The notes under the pieces were generated by a model. That model worked only from the letters and a program-made list of their open reading frames with translations, did no database searches and was not told the DNA's origin. Of a DNA stretch of 64,000 bases, positions 1 through 7,566 are shown in pieces. The DNA is taken from the NCBI GenBank assembly GCA_017829075.1, contig JAGAJA010000021.1:28531-92530 (forward strand), read 5' to 3'. A program made the position numbers and the translations under genes. Origin of the DNA: Oscillospiraceae bacterium. GTDB lineage: Bacteria > Bacillota_A > Clostridia > Oscillospirales > Ruminococcaceae. Within the stretch, counting starts at the first letter, position 1. Each line of letters begins with the position of its first letter.

Positions 1-1152
1 GCTCTCGCTTCCCCGGAGCACTCCGTCGCACAGCAGCTTTAGGCATACGACAAAGTAGAACGGCGATACGATCTGCAAAAACTTCACGCCGGTGTCCATT
101 GCGAGCTGAGAACTTTCGTCGTTCATGAACAGCGACAGAAGCTGCTGGTTCAGAATAAAGAACAGCAGGAAGAACAGCGCCGCCGTTCCTAATGAGAATA
201 TCAGCACCGAGCGAAAGCCCTGCCGGATACGCTCAGGCTTTTTTGCGCCGATGTTCTGGGCAGTGAAGCTGGACATTCCGTTACCGATAGTCGTAAAGCA
301 GGTTATTGCGAATGTATTCAGCTTAATTGCCGCGGAATATCCCGCAACTATCGCAGAGGAATCAAAGCTGTTCACCATATACTGTATGAAAAGATTTCCT
401 ACCGAGATGAAGCTCTGCTGGAGTACGCTGGGGATAGCTACCTTTCCGATCTCCGCAATGGCGCGTCCGCTGAACAGCTTCCCGCCCTTTATATTCATGT
501 ATTTCAGTCGCCGGAACAGCAGCGCCAGAGCCATAATGCAGGCGGCTCCCTGCGCTGCGAAGGTAGCCCACGCAGCTCCCGCTACTCCCATTTTGAGCGG
601 AATGATGAAAATTATGTCGAGTACTATGTTGCCGACGGAGCTTGCGATAAGAAGATACAACGGGGTCTTGCTGTCGCCGAGACTGTTGAAAATACCTGTC
701 ACTACATTATAAAGAAACAGGAAAATAAATCCCCCGGTGTATATCATCAGATACAGACAGCCGTCATCGAAAATGTCCGCCGGGGTCTGCACCAGCTCCA
801 TGAAAATACCGCTGAACAGCACTCCCACCGCCGTAAGCACCACCGAAAGAACTGTTCCGGCAATGAGCGATGTGGAGATGCAGGTTTTTGTCATCTGCAT
901 ATTTCCCGCGCCGAAATGTTTGCTTATAACCACCGAGCAGCCTATCTGACAGCCAACTGCAACTGCCATGAATATCATAGTTATCGGGTAGCTTGCGCCG
1001 ATAGCTGCCAGCGCGCTTTCTCCTGCGAATTTCCCGGCGATAACGCTGTCTGCGATGCTGTACATCTGCTGGAATATAACGCTGACAAACAGCGGTATTG
1101 TGAACATTACCAGTGATTTTCCGGGGCTTCCGACAGTTAGATCCTTATTCAT
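1..1152 (-). CDS. MATE family efflux transporter (C-terminus cut by window edge)
   Basis: Reading the minus strand from the ATG at 1152 gives an open frame to the window edge (about 384 codons) that begins MNKDLTVGSPGKSLVMFTIP. It continues through FQQMYSIADSVIAGKFAG, the N-terminal signature of the NorM/DinF-type MATE family, and alternating hydrophobic segments typical of a 12-helix cation-coupled multidrug exporter. A full MATE protein has about 450 residues, so some 60 C-terminal residues lie outside the window. An AGAGGGTG ribosome site lies about 10 nt before the ATG. A perfect 15-bp palindrome lies just upstream and could be its operator. The substrate cannot be told from sequence. The family call is firm. 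Confidence 0.9.
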   Translation of the reverse strand, partial: MNKDLTVGSPGKSLVMFTIPLFVSVIFQQMYSIADSVIAGKFAGESALAAIGASYPITMIFMAVAVGCQIGCSVVISKHFGAGNMQMTKTCISTSLIAGTVLSVVLTAVGVLFSGIFMELVQTPADIFDDGCLYLMIYTGGFIFLFLYNVVTGIFNSLGDSKTPLYLLIASSVGNIVLDIIFIIPLKMGVAGAAWATFAAQGAACIMALALLFRRLKYMNIKGGKLFSGRAIAEIGKVAIPSVLQQSFISVGNLFIQYMVNSFDSSAIVAGYSAAIKLNTFAITCFTTIGNGMSSFTAQNIGAKKPERIRQGFRSVLIFSLGTAALFFLLFFILNQQLLSLFMNDESSQLAMDTGVKFLQIVSPFYFVVCLKLLCDGVLRGSES

Positions 1153-1182
1153 TATATTATGCACCCTCTTTTCCAAAAAAAG

Positions 1183-1216
1183 AATTATACCATAACCGTA
1201 AGGTTATGGTATAATT
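1183..1216. promoter_or_regulatory. Perfect 15-bp inverted repeat upstream of the MATE gene (candidate operator)
   Basis: AATTATACCATAACC (1183-1197) and its exact reverse complement (1202-1216) flank a GTAA spacer. The repeat includes TATAAT on both strands and lies 31 bp before the MATE start codon. A position over a -10 box is what one expects of a repressor or MerR-type operator controlling an efflux gene. No regulator gene is adjacent within the window, so the binding protein is unknown. Confidence 0.5.
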
Positions 1217-1271
1217 GTCCGATACGCGCGGAGCAAATCAAAGATTTGCGTATGTGCGAGGACTTATAATC

Positions 1272-1298
1272 TATAATAAACGCATTGCGTTTATTATA
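1272..1298. repeat. 12-bp inverted repeat with 3-nt loop
   Basis: TATAATAAACGC (1272-1283) pairs perfectly with GCGTTTATTATA (1287-1298) around ATT. It lies in the divergent 327-bp spacer between the MATE gene and the isomerase gene. A smaller repeat, GCAAATC-AAA-GATTTGC, lies just before it at about 1232-1248. No T-tract follows, so it does not look like a normal terminator. Apart from these repeats and the isomerase promoter I see no gene in 1153-1479. Confidence 0.45.
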
Positions 1299-1383
1299 TC
1301 ACAAAATTCCCGGAATGTAAACTTTATTAAAATGAAAACCTCTGTTTTTGGGTAGATTTTGCATGAATATGACAAAAAAAAAC

Positions 1384-1412
1384 TAGACAAATAAAAGTTT
1401 TTGTGATATTCT
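1384..1412 (+). promoter_or_regulatory. Promoter of the isomerase-like gene
   Basis: TAGACA (1384-1389), a 17-bp spacer and TATTCT (1407-1412) lie about 70 bp before the ATG at 1480. Confidence 0.55.
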
Positions 1413-1479
1413 ATAATCGTAATCAATGGAATGCACGGCGTGTGCTTCCGGAACGTACTTATTTTGAGAGGATATTACA

Positions 1480-2961
1480 ATGACTAACATTCCTGAAATC
1501 AAGGTCGGCATCGTTGCCGTATCCCGCGACTGTTTCCCTGAGTCGCTGTCTGTCAACAGACGCAAGGCTGTGATCAAGGCTTACACCGAAAAGTACGGCG
1601 CAGCGGATATCTACGAATGTCCGATATGTATTGTTGAGAGCGAGATCCACATGGTTCAGGCTCTTGAGGACATCAAAAAGGCTGGCTGCAACGCACTGTG
1701 CGTATATCTCGGCAACTTCGGACCGGAGATCTCCGAGACCCTGCTTGCAAAGCACTTCGACGGCCCGGTAATGTTCGCCGCTGCTGCCGAGGAGGACAGC
1801 GCAACATCTCTTATTCAGGGCAGAGGCGACGCATACTGCGGTATGCTCAACGCAAGCTACAACCTGAAGCTCCGCAATGTAAAGGCTTACATTCCTGAGT
1901 ACCCGGTAGGCACTGCGCCTGAGGTAGCTGATATGATCCACGAGTTCCTGCCGGTTGCAAGGACTATCGTTGGTCTGTCCCAGCTCAAGATCATTTCCTT
2001 CGGCCCGCGTCCGCTGAACTTCCTTGCCTGCAATGCGCCTATCAAGCAGCTTTACAACCTCGGCGTAGAGATCGAGGAGAACTCCGAGCTTGATCTGTTT
2101 GAAGCGTTCAACAAGCACGCAAACGATCCGAGAATTCCTGAGGTCGCTGCTGATATGGCAAAGGAGCTTGGCGCAGGCAACAAGATGCCCGACATTCTGC
2201 CGAAGCTCGCTCAGTATGAGATCACTCTGCTTGACTGGATCGAGCAGCACAAGGGTTACAGAAAGTACGTTGCTATCGCAGGAAAATGCTGGCCTGCATT
2301 CCAGACCCAGTTCGGCTTTGTGCCCTGCTATGTAAACTCCCGCCTCACCGGACGCGGAATCCCGGTTTCCTGCGAGGTTGATATTTATGGCGCTCTGTCC
2401 GAGTTCATCGGCACCTGCGTATCTCAGGACGCTGTAACTCTGCTGGACATCAACAACAGCGTACCCGCTGATATGTATGAGGAGTCCATCAAGGGCAAGT
2501 TCAACTACAAGCACACTGATACATTCATGGGCTTCCACTGCGGAAACACCTGCTCCAGCAAGCTGTCTGCCTGCACAATGAAGAACCAGATGATCATGGC
2601 GCGTTCTCTGCCTGAGGAAGTTACCATGGGCACTCTGGAGGGCGACATTATCCCCGGCGATATCACATTCTTCAGACTTCAGTCCACTGCTGACGCTCAG
2701 ATCAGAGCTTATGTCGCACAGGGCGAGGTTCTGCCGGTGGCTACAAAGTCCTTTGGTTCTATCGGCGTATTTGCAATTCCGGAGATGGGCCGCTTCTACC
2801 GTCACGTTCTGATCGAGAAGAACTACCCGCACCACGGTGCAGTTGCATTCGGTCACTTCGGCAAGGCTCTCTTCAACGTATTCAGATATCTCGGCGTTGA
2901 GGATATCGGCTTCAACCAGCCTGCCGGCATGATGTATCCCAGCGAAAATCCGTTTGCTTGA
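1480..2961 (+). CDS. L-fucose/L-arabinose isomerase family protein
   Basis: The 493-residue product has the three-part layout of the FucI/AraA superfamily. An N-terminal Rossmann-like half (KVGIVAVSRDCFP...) is followed by the segment CEVDIYGAL, which matches the metal-binding glutamate region. DINN and the late HHGAVAFGHFG segment fit the remaining catalytic Asp and His positions. Such enzymes interconvert aldoses and ketoses with a divalent metal, but many members are of unknown substrate and the family alone does not settle this one. It stands alone between its own promoter and a strong terminator, with no sugar kinase, aldolase or transporter beside it. GAGAGGA at 1466-1472 supports the start. 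Confidence 0.75.
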   Translation: MTNIPEIKVGIVAVSRDCFPESLSVNRRKAVIKAYTEKYGAADIYECPICIVESEIHMVQALEDIKKAGCNALCVYLGNFGPEISETLLAKHFDGPVMFAAAAEEDSATSLIQGRGDAYCGMLNASYNLKLRNVKAYIPEYPVGTAPEVADMIHEFLPVARTIVGLSQLKIISFGPRPLNFLACNAPIKQLYNLGVEIEENSELDLFEAFNKHANDPRIPEVAADMAKELGAGNKMPDILPKLAQYEITLLDWIEQHKGYRKYVAIAGKCWPAFQTQFGFVPCYVNSRLTGRGIPVSCEVDIYGALSEFIGTCVSQDAVTLLDINNSVPADMYEESIKGKFNYKHTDTFMGFHCGNTCSSKLSACTMKNQMIMARSLPEEVTMGTLEGDIIPGDITFFRLQSTADAQIRAYVAQGEVLPVATKSFGSIGVFAIPEMGRFYRHVLIEKNYPHHGAVAFGHFGKALFNVFRYLGVEDIGFNQPAGMMYPSENPFA

Positions 2962-3003
2962 TTTCCGGATTTTTTCCTTGATCGGGTAGCATTCTAAAAT
3001 AAT

Positions 3004-3051
3004 AACAGATCCGCTTCTGACTTGATTTTTCAGGAACGGATCTGTTTTTTA
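3004..3051 (+). terminator. Rho-independent terminator after the isomerase-like gene
   Basis: AACAGATCCG (3004-3013) pairs with CGGATCTGTT (3037-3046). The stem extends inward with two mismatches and is followed by a T run. Confidence 0.85.
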
Positions 3052-3064
3052 TTTCAGTATGCAG

Positions 3065-3442
3065 TCAGAGAATTTTCCAGATTGTCGGGGTCTGCATTTC
3101 CCGGAACAGTTCAAGCTGCGCCTGCGCTCGGTCGCAGGCGGCGTACAGTTCATCGTCGCCGGACTCCGCAAAGGAGGATATCTCCGCTATGCAGGAGGTT
3201 ATTTCCATTGCGTGGCCGAGGTCGTTTATCAGTATGCTGTAATGCAGTATTTCGTCCCATTTCTGCTGTAATTCATCGGCGTACTGTACCGCTTGTTCAT
3301 CGTTTTTATCAGTGTGAGCCTGTTCTATCTTATCAACGCATTCGGATAGGGAGTTGGTGAGATCCACAGTGATATACACCGAATAAAAACACCCCGCAGC
3401 CATTATCACAAGCAGGATTATGCTGACTATAAGGCGGTTCAT
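3065..3442 (-). CDS. DUF4363 family protein
   Basis: This 125-residue protein has one N-terminal membrane helix (LIVSIILLVIMAAGCFYSVYI) and then an amphipathic, mostly helical region exposed outside the membrane. It matches the small DUF4363 proteins that regularly follow a DUF421 gene in Firmicutes. Its ATG (3442) directly abuts the stop of the upstream DUF421 gene (TAA-ATG), so the two are almost certainly translated together. The role is unknown. The constant pairing suggests it works with the DUF421 membrane protein. Confidence 0.75.
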   Translation of the reverse strand: MNRLIVSIILLVIMAAGCFYSVYITVDLTNSLSECVDKIEQAHTDKNDEQAVQYADELQQKWDEILHYSILINDLGHAMEITSCIAEISSFAESGDDELYAACDRAQAQLELFREMQTPTIWKIL

Positions 3443-4120
3443 TTAAAGCCCCCTCTGCCGTTTGATTATCGTGTTCTGACCGTTTTTGTCCGCCGTCATA
3501 AGGAACACGTCCTGTATCGAAAGCTGCTGCTGACGGAGCTGTTCCTTAAGCCAGCCCATTCCAAGACCGATATTTTTCATCTGCTCCTCGTCCTCTCGTC
3601 CGTCACGGATTATTACAGCCGGCGGGTCGGAGGAACTACCCCCGCAGCCAAGGTCTGCTTTTTCTGCGCTCTGATAATCCTTTTTCTTGAGGAAGTGTAT
3701 CTTGCCGGTGGTTTCAACTATCGCGTAATATATCTCGTTGATATCGAATATCTGCTCCTCGCGCATGGCTTCAATAAAATCGTCCACAGTGTAGCGCAGG
3801 CGCTTCATTTCCTTTTGCATGATCACTCCCTCGGACATTATCACCCGCGGACTTCCGATAATGAGCTTGCGGAATTTCGGGAATTTCAGCATTATCGCCG
3901 ATACGATAACGTCCAGACAAACCAGCGTGATTATGGGCACTACTCCCATGAGCATAGGCACAGAGGAGTCCTCCACCGGGATAGCCGCAATATTGGAAAT
4001 AAGAATAGTCACCACCAGCTCCGACGGCTGAAGCTCGCCAAGCTGGCGCTTTCCCATAAGCCTGAGGGAAAAGGTAATCAAAATGTACAGAAAGCAGGCT
4101 CTTATCAGAACAACCGCCAT
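3443..4120 (-). CDS. DUF421 (YetF-like) membrane protein
   Basis: The 225-residue protein starts MAVVLIRACFLYILITFSLRLMGKRQLGELQPSELV. This is the DUF421 hallmark: three N-terminal helices with the conserved GKRQ and ELV stretch, followed by the cytoplasmic YetF-type domain (LIIGSPRVIMSEG...). I chose the ATG at 4120 because AAAGGAG lies just before it. A longer frame from 4183 adds 21 hydrophilic residues without a ribosome site. An insert CGGSSSDPPAVIIRDG near residue 170 precedes the C-terminal domain. Related Bacillus proteins are spore-membrane linked, but the function here is unknown. It forms a two-gene unit with DUF4363. Confidence 0.85.
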   Translation of the reverse strand: MAVVLIRACFLYILITFSLRLMGKRQLGELQPSELVVTILISNIAAIPVEDSSVPMLMGVVPIITLVCLDVIVSAIMLKFPKFRKLIIGSPRVIMSEGVIMQKEMKRLRYTVDDFIEAMREEQIFDINEIYYAIVETTGKIHFLKKKDYQSAEKADLGCGGSSSDPPAVIIRDGREDEEQMKNIGLGMGWLKEQLRQQQLSIQDVFLMTADKNGQNTIIKRQRGL

Positions 4121-4219
4121 TTGCTCCACTCCTTTTCTGGATCTTCTTCTGCTATTATTCCGCCCTTTTTCAGGTTTATGCAAATATGAGAAAAATGTTT
4201 GATCATGCAGTATTTTGCC

Positions 4220-4248
4220 TTGACATCAGCGGACGAATGAGGTATAAT
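4220..4248 (+). promoter_or_regulatory. Consensus sigma-A promoter for the U32-like gene
   Basis: TTGACA (4220-4225), a 17-bp spacer and TATAAT (4243-4248) form a perfect consensus. The leader to the ATG at 4412 is about 157 nt and contains the inverted-repeat element at 4259-4373. A second, weaker candidate (TTGACT at 4370-4375 with a TAAATT box) lies at the right end of that element. Confidence 0.8.
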
Positions 4249-4258
4249 TATCTTAGGG

Positions 4259-4373
4259 TAACACTGTACAATTACCGGCTGCCGCCTTACGCAAAGCGAC
4301 GGCTTTGCTTTTGCACCGCCCTTATCTGACAGACTTACGGCGAGATCGCACGATAATGATTATGCGGTGTTGA
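4259..4373. repeat. Small MITE-like element with imperfect terminal inverted repeats
   Basis: The left end (4259-4277) and the reverse complement of the right end (4351-4373) share AACAC followed by an interrupted match (G, A, AAT, A), over roughly 20 bp. Inside is a GCAAAG...CTTTGC hairpin. The element is about 115 bp, has no ORF, and fills the space between a consensus promoter and the gene it should serve. No target duplication is evident, so this is a tentative call. Confidence 0.35.
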
Positions 4374-4411
4374 CTTAGTGTTTTCCATAATTTAAATTAA
4401 GGAGTTTAAAA

Positions 4412-5419
4412 ATGAACGCAAGATTTCATATCCCGGATTTCTGGAAGCATGGTAACCTTAACCTTTATCTCATCGACTTAATTAAAACACACCCCGAATA
4501 TTTCTATGACGGAATAGAGATCGCTTCATGCTACGGCTGTTTTGCGCCTGCTCTGTGGAACGGCGGACGTACTGTCGGAGGCTATACTAACCGGGAGCGT
4601 ATCAAAGTGACTATTGAGGAATTCAATAAAAGGGGCGTTCCGATCAGATATACCTTCACCAATCCTACCCTTACCGAAAAAGACCTTAAGGACTCATTCT
4701 GCAACGATTTATGCAAGTTTGCCGAGAATGGATTCAACGAGATCATTGTAAACGCTCCGTTCCTTGAAGCGTATGTTCGGGAGAAATATTCGAAATATCC
4801 GCTGGTTTCCTCAACTGTAAAGCAGATTGAGGACTACGATCAGCTTATCGAGGAATTACACAAGGATTATAAGCTGGTGGTTCTTGACTATAATTGGAAC
4901 AACGATTTTGAGAAGCTGGAAAAGATTCCGCAGGAGTTTCGTTCCCGCTGTGAAATTCTGATCAATCCCTACTGCGTCCCGCACTGCAAGCGCAGAAAGG
5001 AGCATTATGAGGTATTAGGAGAATGCCAGCGGAAATGCAGTAGGGTCGGCTCTCAGTTTGTTCCTCCAGCTCGTGGAGCGAATCCGGAACAGCCTATGGA
5101 GCAAGCCGAACAGTTCAACTGTCCCAACACACATTATAATTTCTATCAGATCACACAATTAGGAAACTTTGTTTCCAGAGAGAACGTATTCGGCAGATAC
5201 CTTGAAATGGGCTTCAATAACTTCAAGATCGAGGGTCGTGTGCTTGCGGCGCCGAATGTGATTGAGAGCTATGTATACTATATGGTGAAGCCGGAATACC
5301 GCGATAAGGTAAGACTTGATATGCTTACATATCACCCGGCAAGACCGCTTGAGTCGATCCGCCCCAAACGTCATTTTATTGACGAGAACGGCAAAGAGAT
5401 ACCGCAGAAGCAGGATTGA
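4412..5419 (+). CDS. U32-like TIM-barrel protein with a cysteine cluster, unknown function
   Basis: I do not recognise a named family with certainty. The 335-residue protein resembles the peptidase U32/UbiU-UbiV fold: repeated beta-strand/helix units (DGIEIASCYG, RGVPIRYTFTNP, FNEIIVNAPF, YKLVVLDYNWN, CEILINPYCVPHC). A late Cys-rich stretch carries C188, C192, C205, C209 and C237, reminiscent of the four-cysteine Fe-S site of UbiU/UbiV. The closing MGFNNFKIEGR also recalls U32 proteins. The usual U32 glutamates and a protease context are not obvious. It is monocistronic with its own promoter. GGAG precedes the ATG. Confidence 0.45.
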   Translation: MNARFHIPDFWKHGNLNLYLIDLIKTHPEYFYDGIEIASCYGCFAPALWNGGRTVGGYTNRERIKVTIEEFNKRGVPIRYTFTNPTLTEKDLKDSFCNDLCKFAENGFNEIIVNAPFLEAYVREKYSKYPLVSSTVKQIEDYDQLIEELHKDYKLVVLDYNWNNDFEKLEKIPQEFRSRCEILINPYCVPHCKRRKEHYEVLGECQRKCSRVGSQFVPPARGANPEQPMEQAEQFNCPNTHYNFYQITQLGNFVSRENVFGRYLEMGFNNFKIEGRVLAAPNVIESYVYYMVKPEYRDKVRLDMLTYHPARPLESIRPKRHFIDENGKEIPQKQD

Positions 5420-5488
5420 TCGCCGAATATTTAATATTTATATATGAAAATCCTCTTCATTTCCTTGTAAATTTATAGAAAATGACTA

Positions 5489-5517
5489 TTGAATTAAATT
5501 TGAGGATATGGTATACT
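5489..5517 (+). promoter_or_regulatory. Promoter of the SCP2-domain gene
   Basis: TTGAAT (5489-5494), a 17-bp spacer and TATACT (5512-5517). The leader of about 110 nt contains a CGGCAGGG-TTTT-CCTTGCCG hairpin at about 5565-5584, before the GGGAGGA ribosome site. Confidence 0.7.
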
Positions 5518-5634
5518 ACAATAGATAAAGAAAACGGCGGTCATACTGCTGTTTTGGATAAAGCCGGCAGGGTTTTCCTTGCCGTAATAAATTCAGGCAA
5601 TGCTGTCTGAAGCTTACCACGGGAGGATTATATC

Positions 5635-6099
5635 ATGACAAATATCGAACTCGCTGAAAAAATCACTGGTTATCTCAAGGGCAGCAAGGCAAAGGCTAAG
5701 AAGTATGAGGATCTCGTTGCTGTAAACTTCACTTTCATTGACGATATGGACGACCTCTATGTTGAAGTCAGAGAGGGTGTACTTACTGTTGCTCCGTACC
5801 ACTATGACGACCTTCAGGCAAATGTTACCGGCGCGGCTGAAAATATTGAGAAGCTGTTCTCCGGTGAGGTTTCCTTTGATAAGGCTGTTGCTGACGGTCT
5901 TGTAAAGGTTGATGGCGACGCTGCAAAGTTCAAGGCTCTTGAGCCGCTGGTTCCTGCAAAGAAAGCTGCTCCTGCGGCAAAGGCTGAGGCTGCCAAGCCC
6001 GCTGCTCCCGCTGCAAAGACAGAAGCTGCTAAGCCCGCTGCACCTGCTGCAAAACCCGCAGTAAATGCCAAGAAGCCTGCAAAGAAAAATAAGAAGTAA
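5635..6099 (+). CDS. SCP2 sterol-binding-domain protein with Ala/Lys/Pro tail
   Basis: Residues 1 to about 105 (ELAEKITGYLKGSKAKAKKYEDLVAVNFTF...) fit the bacterial SCP2/sterol-carrier fold, a small lipid-binding domain. From about 106 to 154 the chain becomes a low-complexity tail of repeated KAEAAKPAAPAAK units ending KKPAKKNKK, much like histone-H1 or HU-tail sequence. No signal peptide is seen, so it should be cytoplasmic. The gene has its own promoter and a GC-rich terminator. Codon use resembles that of well expressed genes. Lipid binding is the family role. The purpose of the basic tail is unknown. Confidence 0.7.
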   Translation: MTNIELAEKITGYLKGSKAKAKKYEDLVAVNFTFIDDMDDLYVEVREGVLTVAPYHYDDLQANVTGAAENIEKLFSGEVSFDKAVADGLVKVDGDAAKFKALEPLVPAKKAAPAAKAEAAKPAAPAAKTEAAKPAAPAAKPAVNAKKPAKKNKK

Positions 6100-6118
6100 T
6101 TTTCAATCGAGATAAAAT

Positions 6119-6156
6119 GACGCCCGTGTGATATGATCTTGCGGGCGTCGTTTGCT
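6119..6156 (+). terminator. Rho-independent terminator after the SCP2 gene
   Basis: GACGCCCG (6119-6126) pairs with CGGGCGTC (6142-6149), followed by GTTTGCTTT. Confidence 0.75.
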
Positions 6157-6244
6157 TTATTGGCTGCAAATAATCCATACATTTGTCGAATTTTGCGGTT
6201 CAGTGCAGCCGATTTGACTTAATATCCAGAGGGATTTGATATAG

Positions 6245-7516
6245 ATGAAATACAGAATGATATGTGCAGCGCTTGCTGTTTGTACGCTTTTGTCCGGCTG
6301 TTCTTCCGTGGACGTTGAACCTGACAGAAGCGCAGATCAATACAATTCCGACCTTATGCTGGGTCTGGTTACAAATACAGGAACGGACACCGGAACACCC
6401 GCTTCCGGTGGCATTGATCCGATCCCTGAGGAGATTGGCGACGCCAACTCTGACGGAGCTTCTTCAAGTGGCAATGTCCAGGAGGAATCGCAGCCTTCTG
6501 TGACAGTTCCGACTGCGGAAGTCACAACTACTCCGGACGCCGACAGCGATTTTAACATATTTTACAGCGAGGTTTATGAGCAGTTTTTACTAAGCGATGA
6601 GGAACTGAGTTTTGTGGACTATTCGCTGTTTGTCGGGGACAGTATATGCAGCGGTTTTTCCGAGTATGGGATCGTATCCCGGGATCATGTTGCCGCCAAG
6701 GGAAATCTCGGCTCAAGGAGTTTTTTTGATTATACATTCAAATTCCGTGGGAAGGAAGAACAGACCTATGCTCAGGTGCTGAAAACTGCAAAACCGCGAT
6801 ATGTTTTCCTGTCAATGGGAATGAACGACGTGAATATGGTTTACGAGGACACCTACTGCGAGAATTATCGAAAGGTTATTCAGGCAACGCTGGACGGAAG
6901 CAAGGCGGAGGTGTTTGTTGCGGCGATCACTCCGGTGTGCAGTGATTTCTGTGCTAACAGTGTTATCGACAGCTTCAACGATACAATTAAGCAGTTTATC
7001 AAGGAGGAATTCCCGGAGAGGGTTCATTATTTTGATTTCGGACGGTACCTCAAGAACGAGCAGGGGAAGCTGCGCACCTGTCTGCATTCCGGGGACGGAG
7101 TTCATCTCGGCCCCTACTGCTATTACATAGCCCTTTGGGAAATGCACCGCGCACTTATGGAGGCTGGACTATGGGACGGCACTGCTCCTATCGGGACATT
7201 TGAGGAGGAAGAACCTGAAATCGTCACCGTACCGGAGGTAACTACCACCAAACCAACCAAACCAAAGGAAACAAAGCCTTCTCACACTACTGCGAAAACT
7301 ACGCAGCCAAAGCCGGCAGAAACCACGAAACCGCAGACAACCAAGCCTGCCACAACCTCTAAAACCACCAAACCGGAGGAAGTAACTGAGCCTGTGGTGG
7401 TCACTGATCCGGTAGAGATATCCCAGACCTCGGCTCAGCCGACAGAGAGCGCCGGTGAAACACCGCCCGAGTCTGTGGAAGAACCGCCGAGTTCAGAGCC
7501 TGAGATAATACAGTAA
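6245..7516 (+). CDS. Lipoprotein with SGNH/GDSL-type hydrolase domain
   Basis: The 423-residue product has a lipoprotein signal (LLSGC, Cys19). An acidic Ser/Thr-rich spacer leads to about residue 105, and an SGNH hydrolase domain spans about 124-315. Block residues are visible: Ser133 in FVGDSICSG, Gly in KGNLGSRSF, Asn194 in MGMNDVN, and Asp284/His287 in GDGVHL. A long Thr/Lys/Pro-rich tail (about 330-423) looks like a wall-spanning or glycosylated linker. The protein should be anchored outside the membrane. Known SGNH lipoproteins remove acetyl or other acyl groups from glycans, and the substrate here is unknown. The gene ends at a two-way terminator shared with gatB. Confidence 0.8.
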   Translation: MKYRMICAALAVCTLLSGCSSVDVEPDRSADQYNSDLMLGLVTNTGTDTGTPASGGIDPIPEEIGDANSDGASSSGNVQEESQPSVTVPTAEVTTTPDADSDFNIFYSEVYEQFLLSDEELSFVDYSLFVGDSICSGFSEYGIVSRDHVAAKGNLGSRSFFDYTFKFRGKEEQTYAQVLKTAKPRYVFLSMGMNDVNMVYEDTYCENYRKVIQATLDGSKAEVFVAAITPVCSDFCANSVIDSFNDTIKQFIKEEFPERVHYFDFGRYLKNEQGKLRTCLHSGDGVHLGPYCYYIALWEMHRALMEAGLWDGTAPIGTFEEEEPEIVTVPEVTTTKPTKPKETKPSHTTAKTTQPKPAETTKPQTTKPATTSKTTKPEEVTEPVVVTDPVEISQTSAQPTESAGETPPESVEEPPSSEPEIIQ

Positions 7517-7521
7517 ATAAA

Positions 7522-7558
7522 AAACACCGCTCACGATTAAATGAGCGGTGTTTCTGTA
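7522..7558. terminator. Bidirectional terminator between the SGNH lipoprotein gene and gatB
   Basis: AAACACCGCTCA (7522-7533) pairs perfectly with TGAGCGGTGTTT (7542-7553). A-rich and T-rich flanks let it serve both converging genes. Confidence 0.85.
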
Positions 7559-7566
7559 TTCTGAGG

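Noticed and set aside
125..712. 195-codon plus-strand frame at the left end
   Set aside because: The minus strand of the same stretch encodes an uninterrupted MATE transporter with correct motifs and a start with a ribosome site.
1459..2856. 465-codon open frame on the minus strand opposite the isomerase-like gene
   Set aside because: It is a frame shadow of a gene with strong codon bias. The peptide is rich in Leu, Val, His and Cys without domains, has no ribosome site, and runs against a well supported gene.
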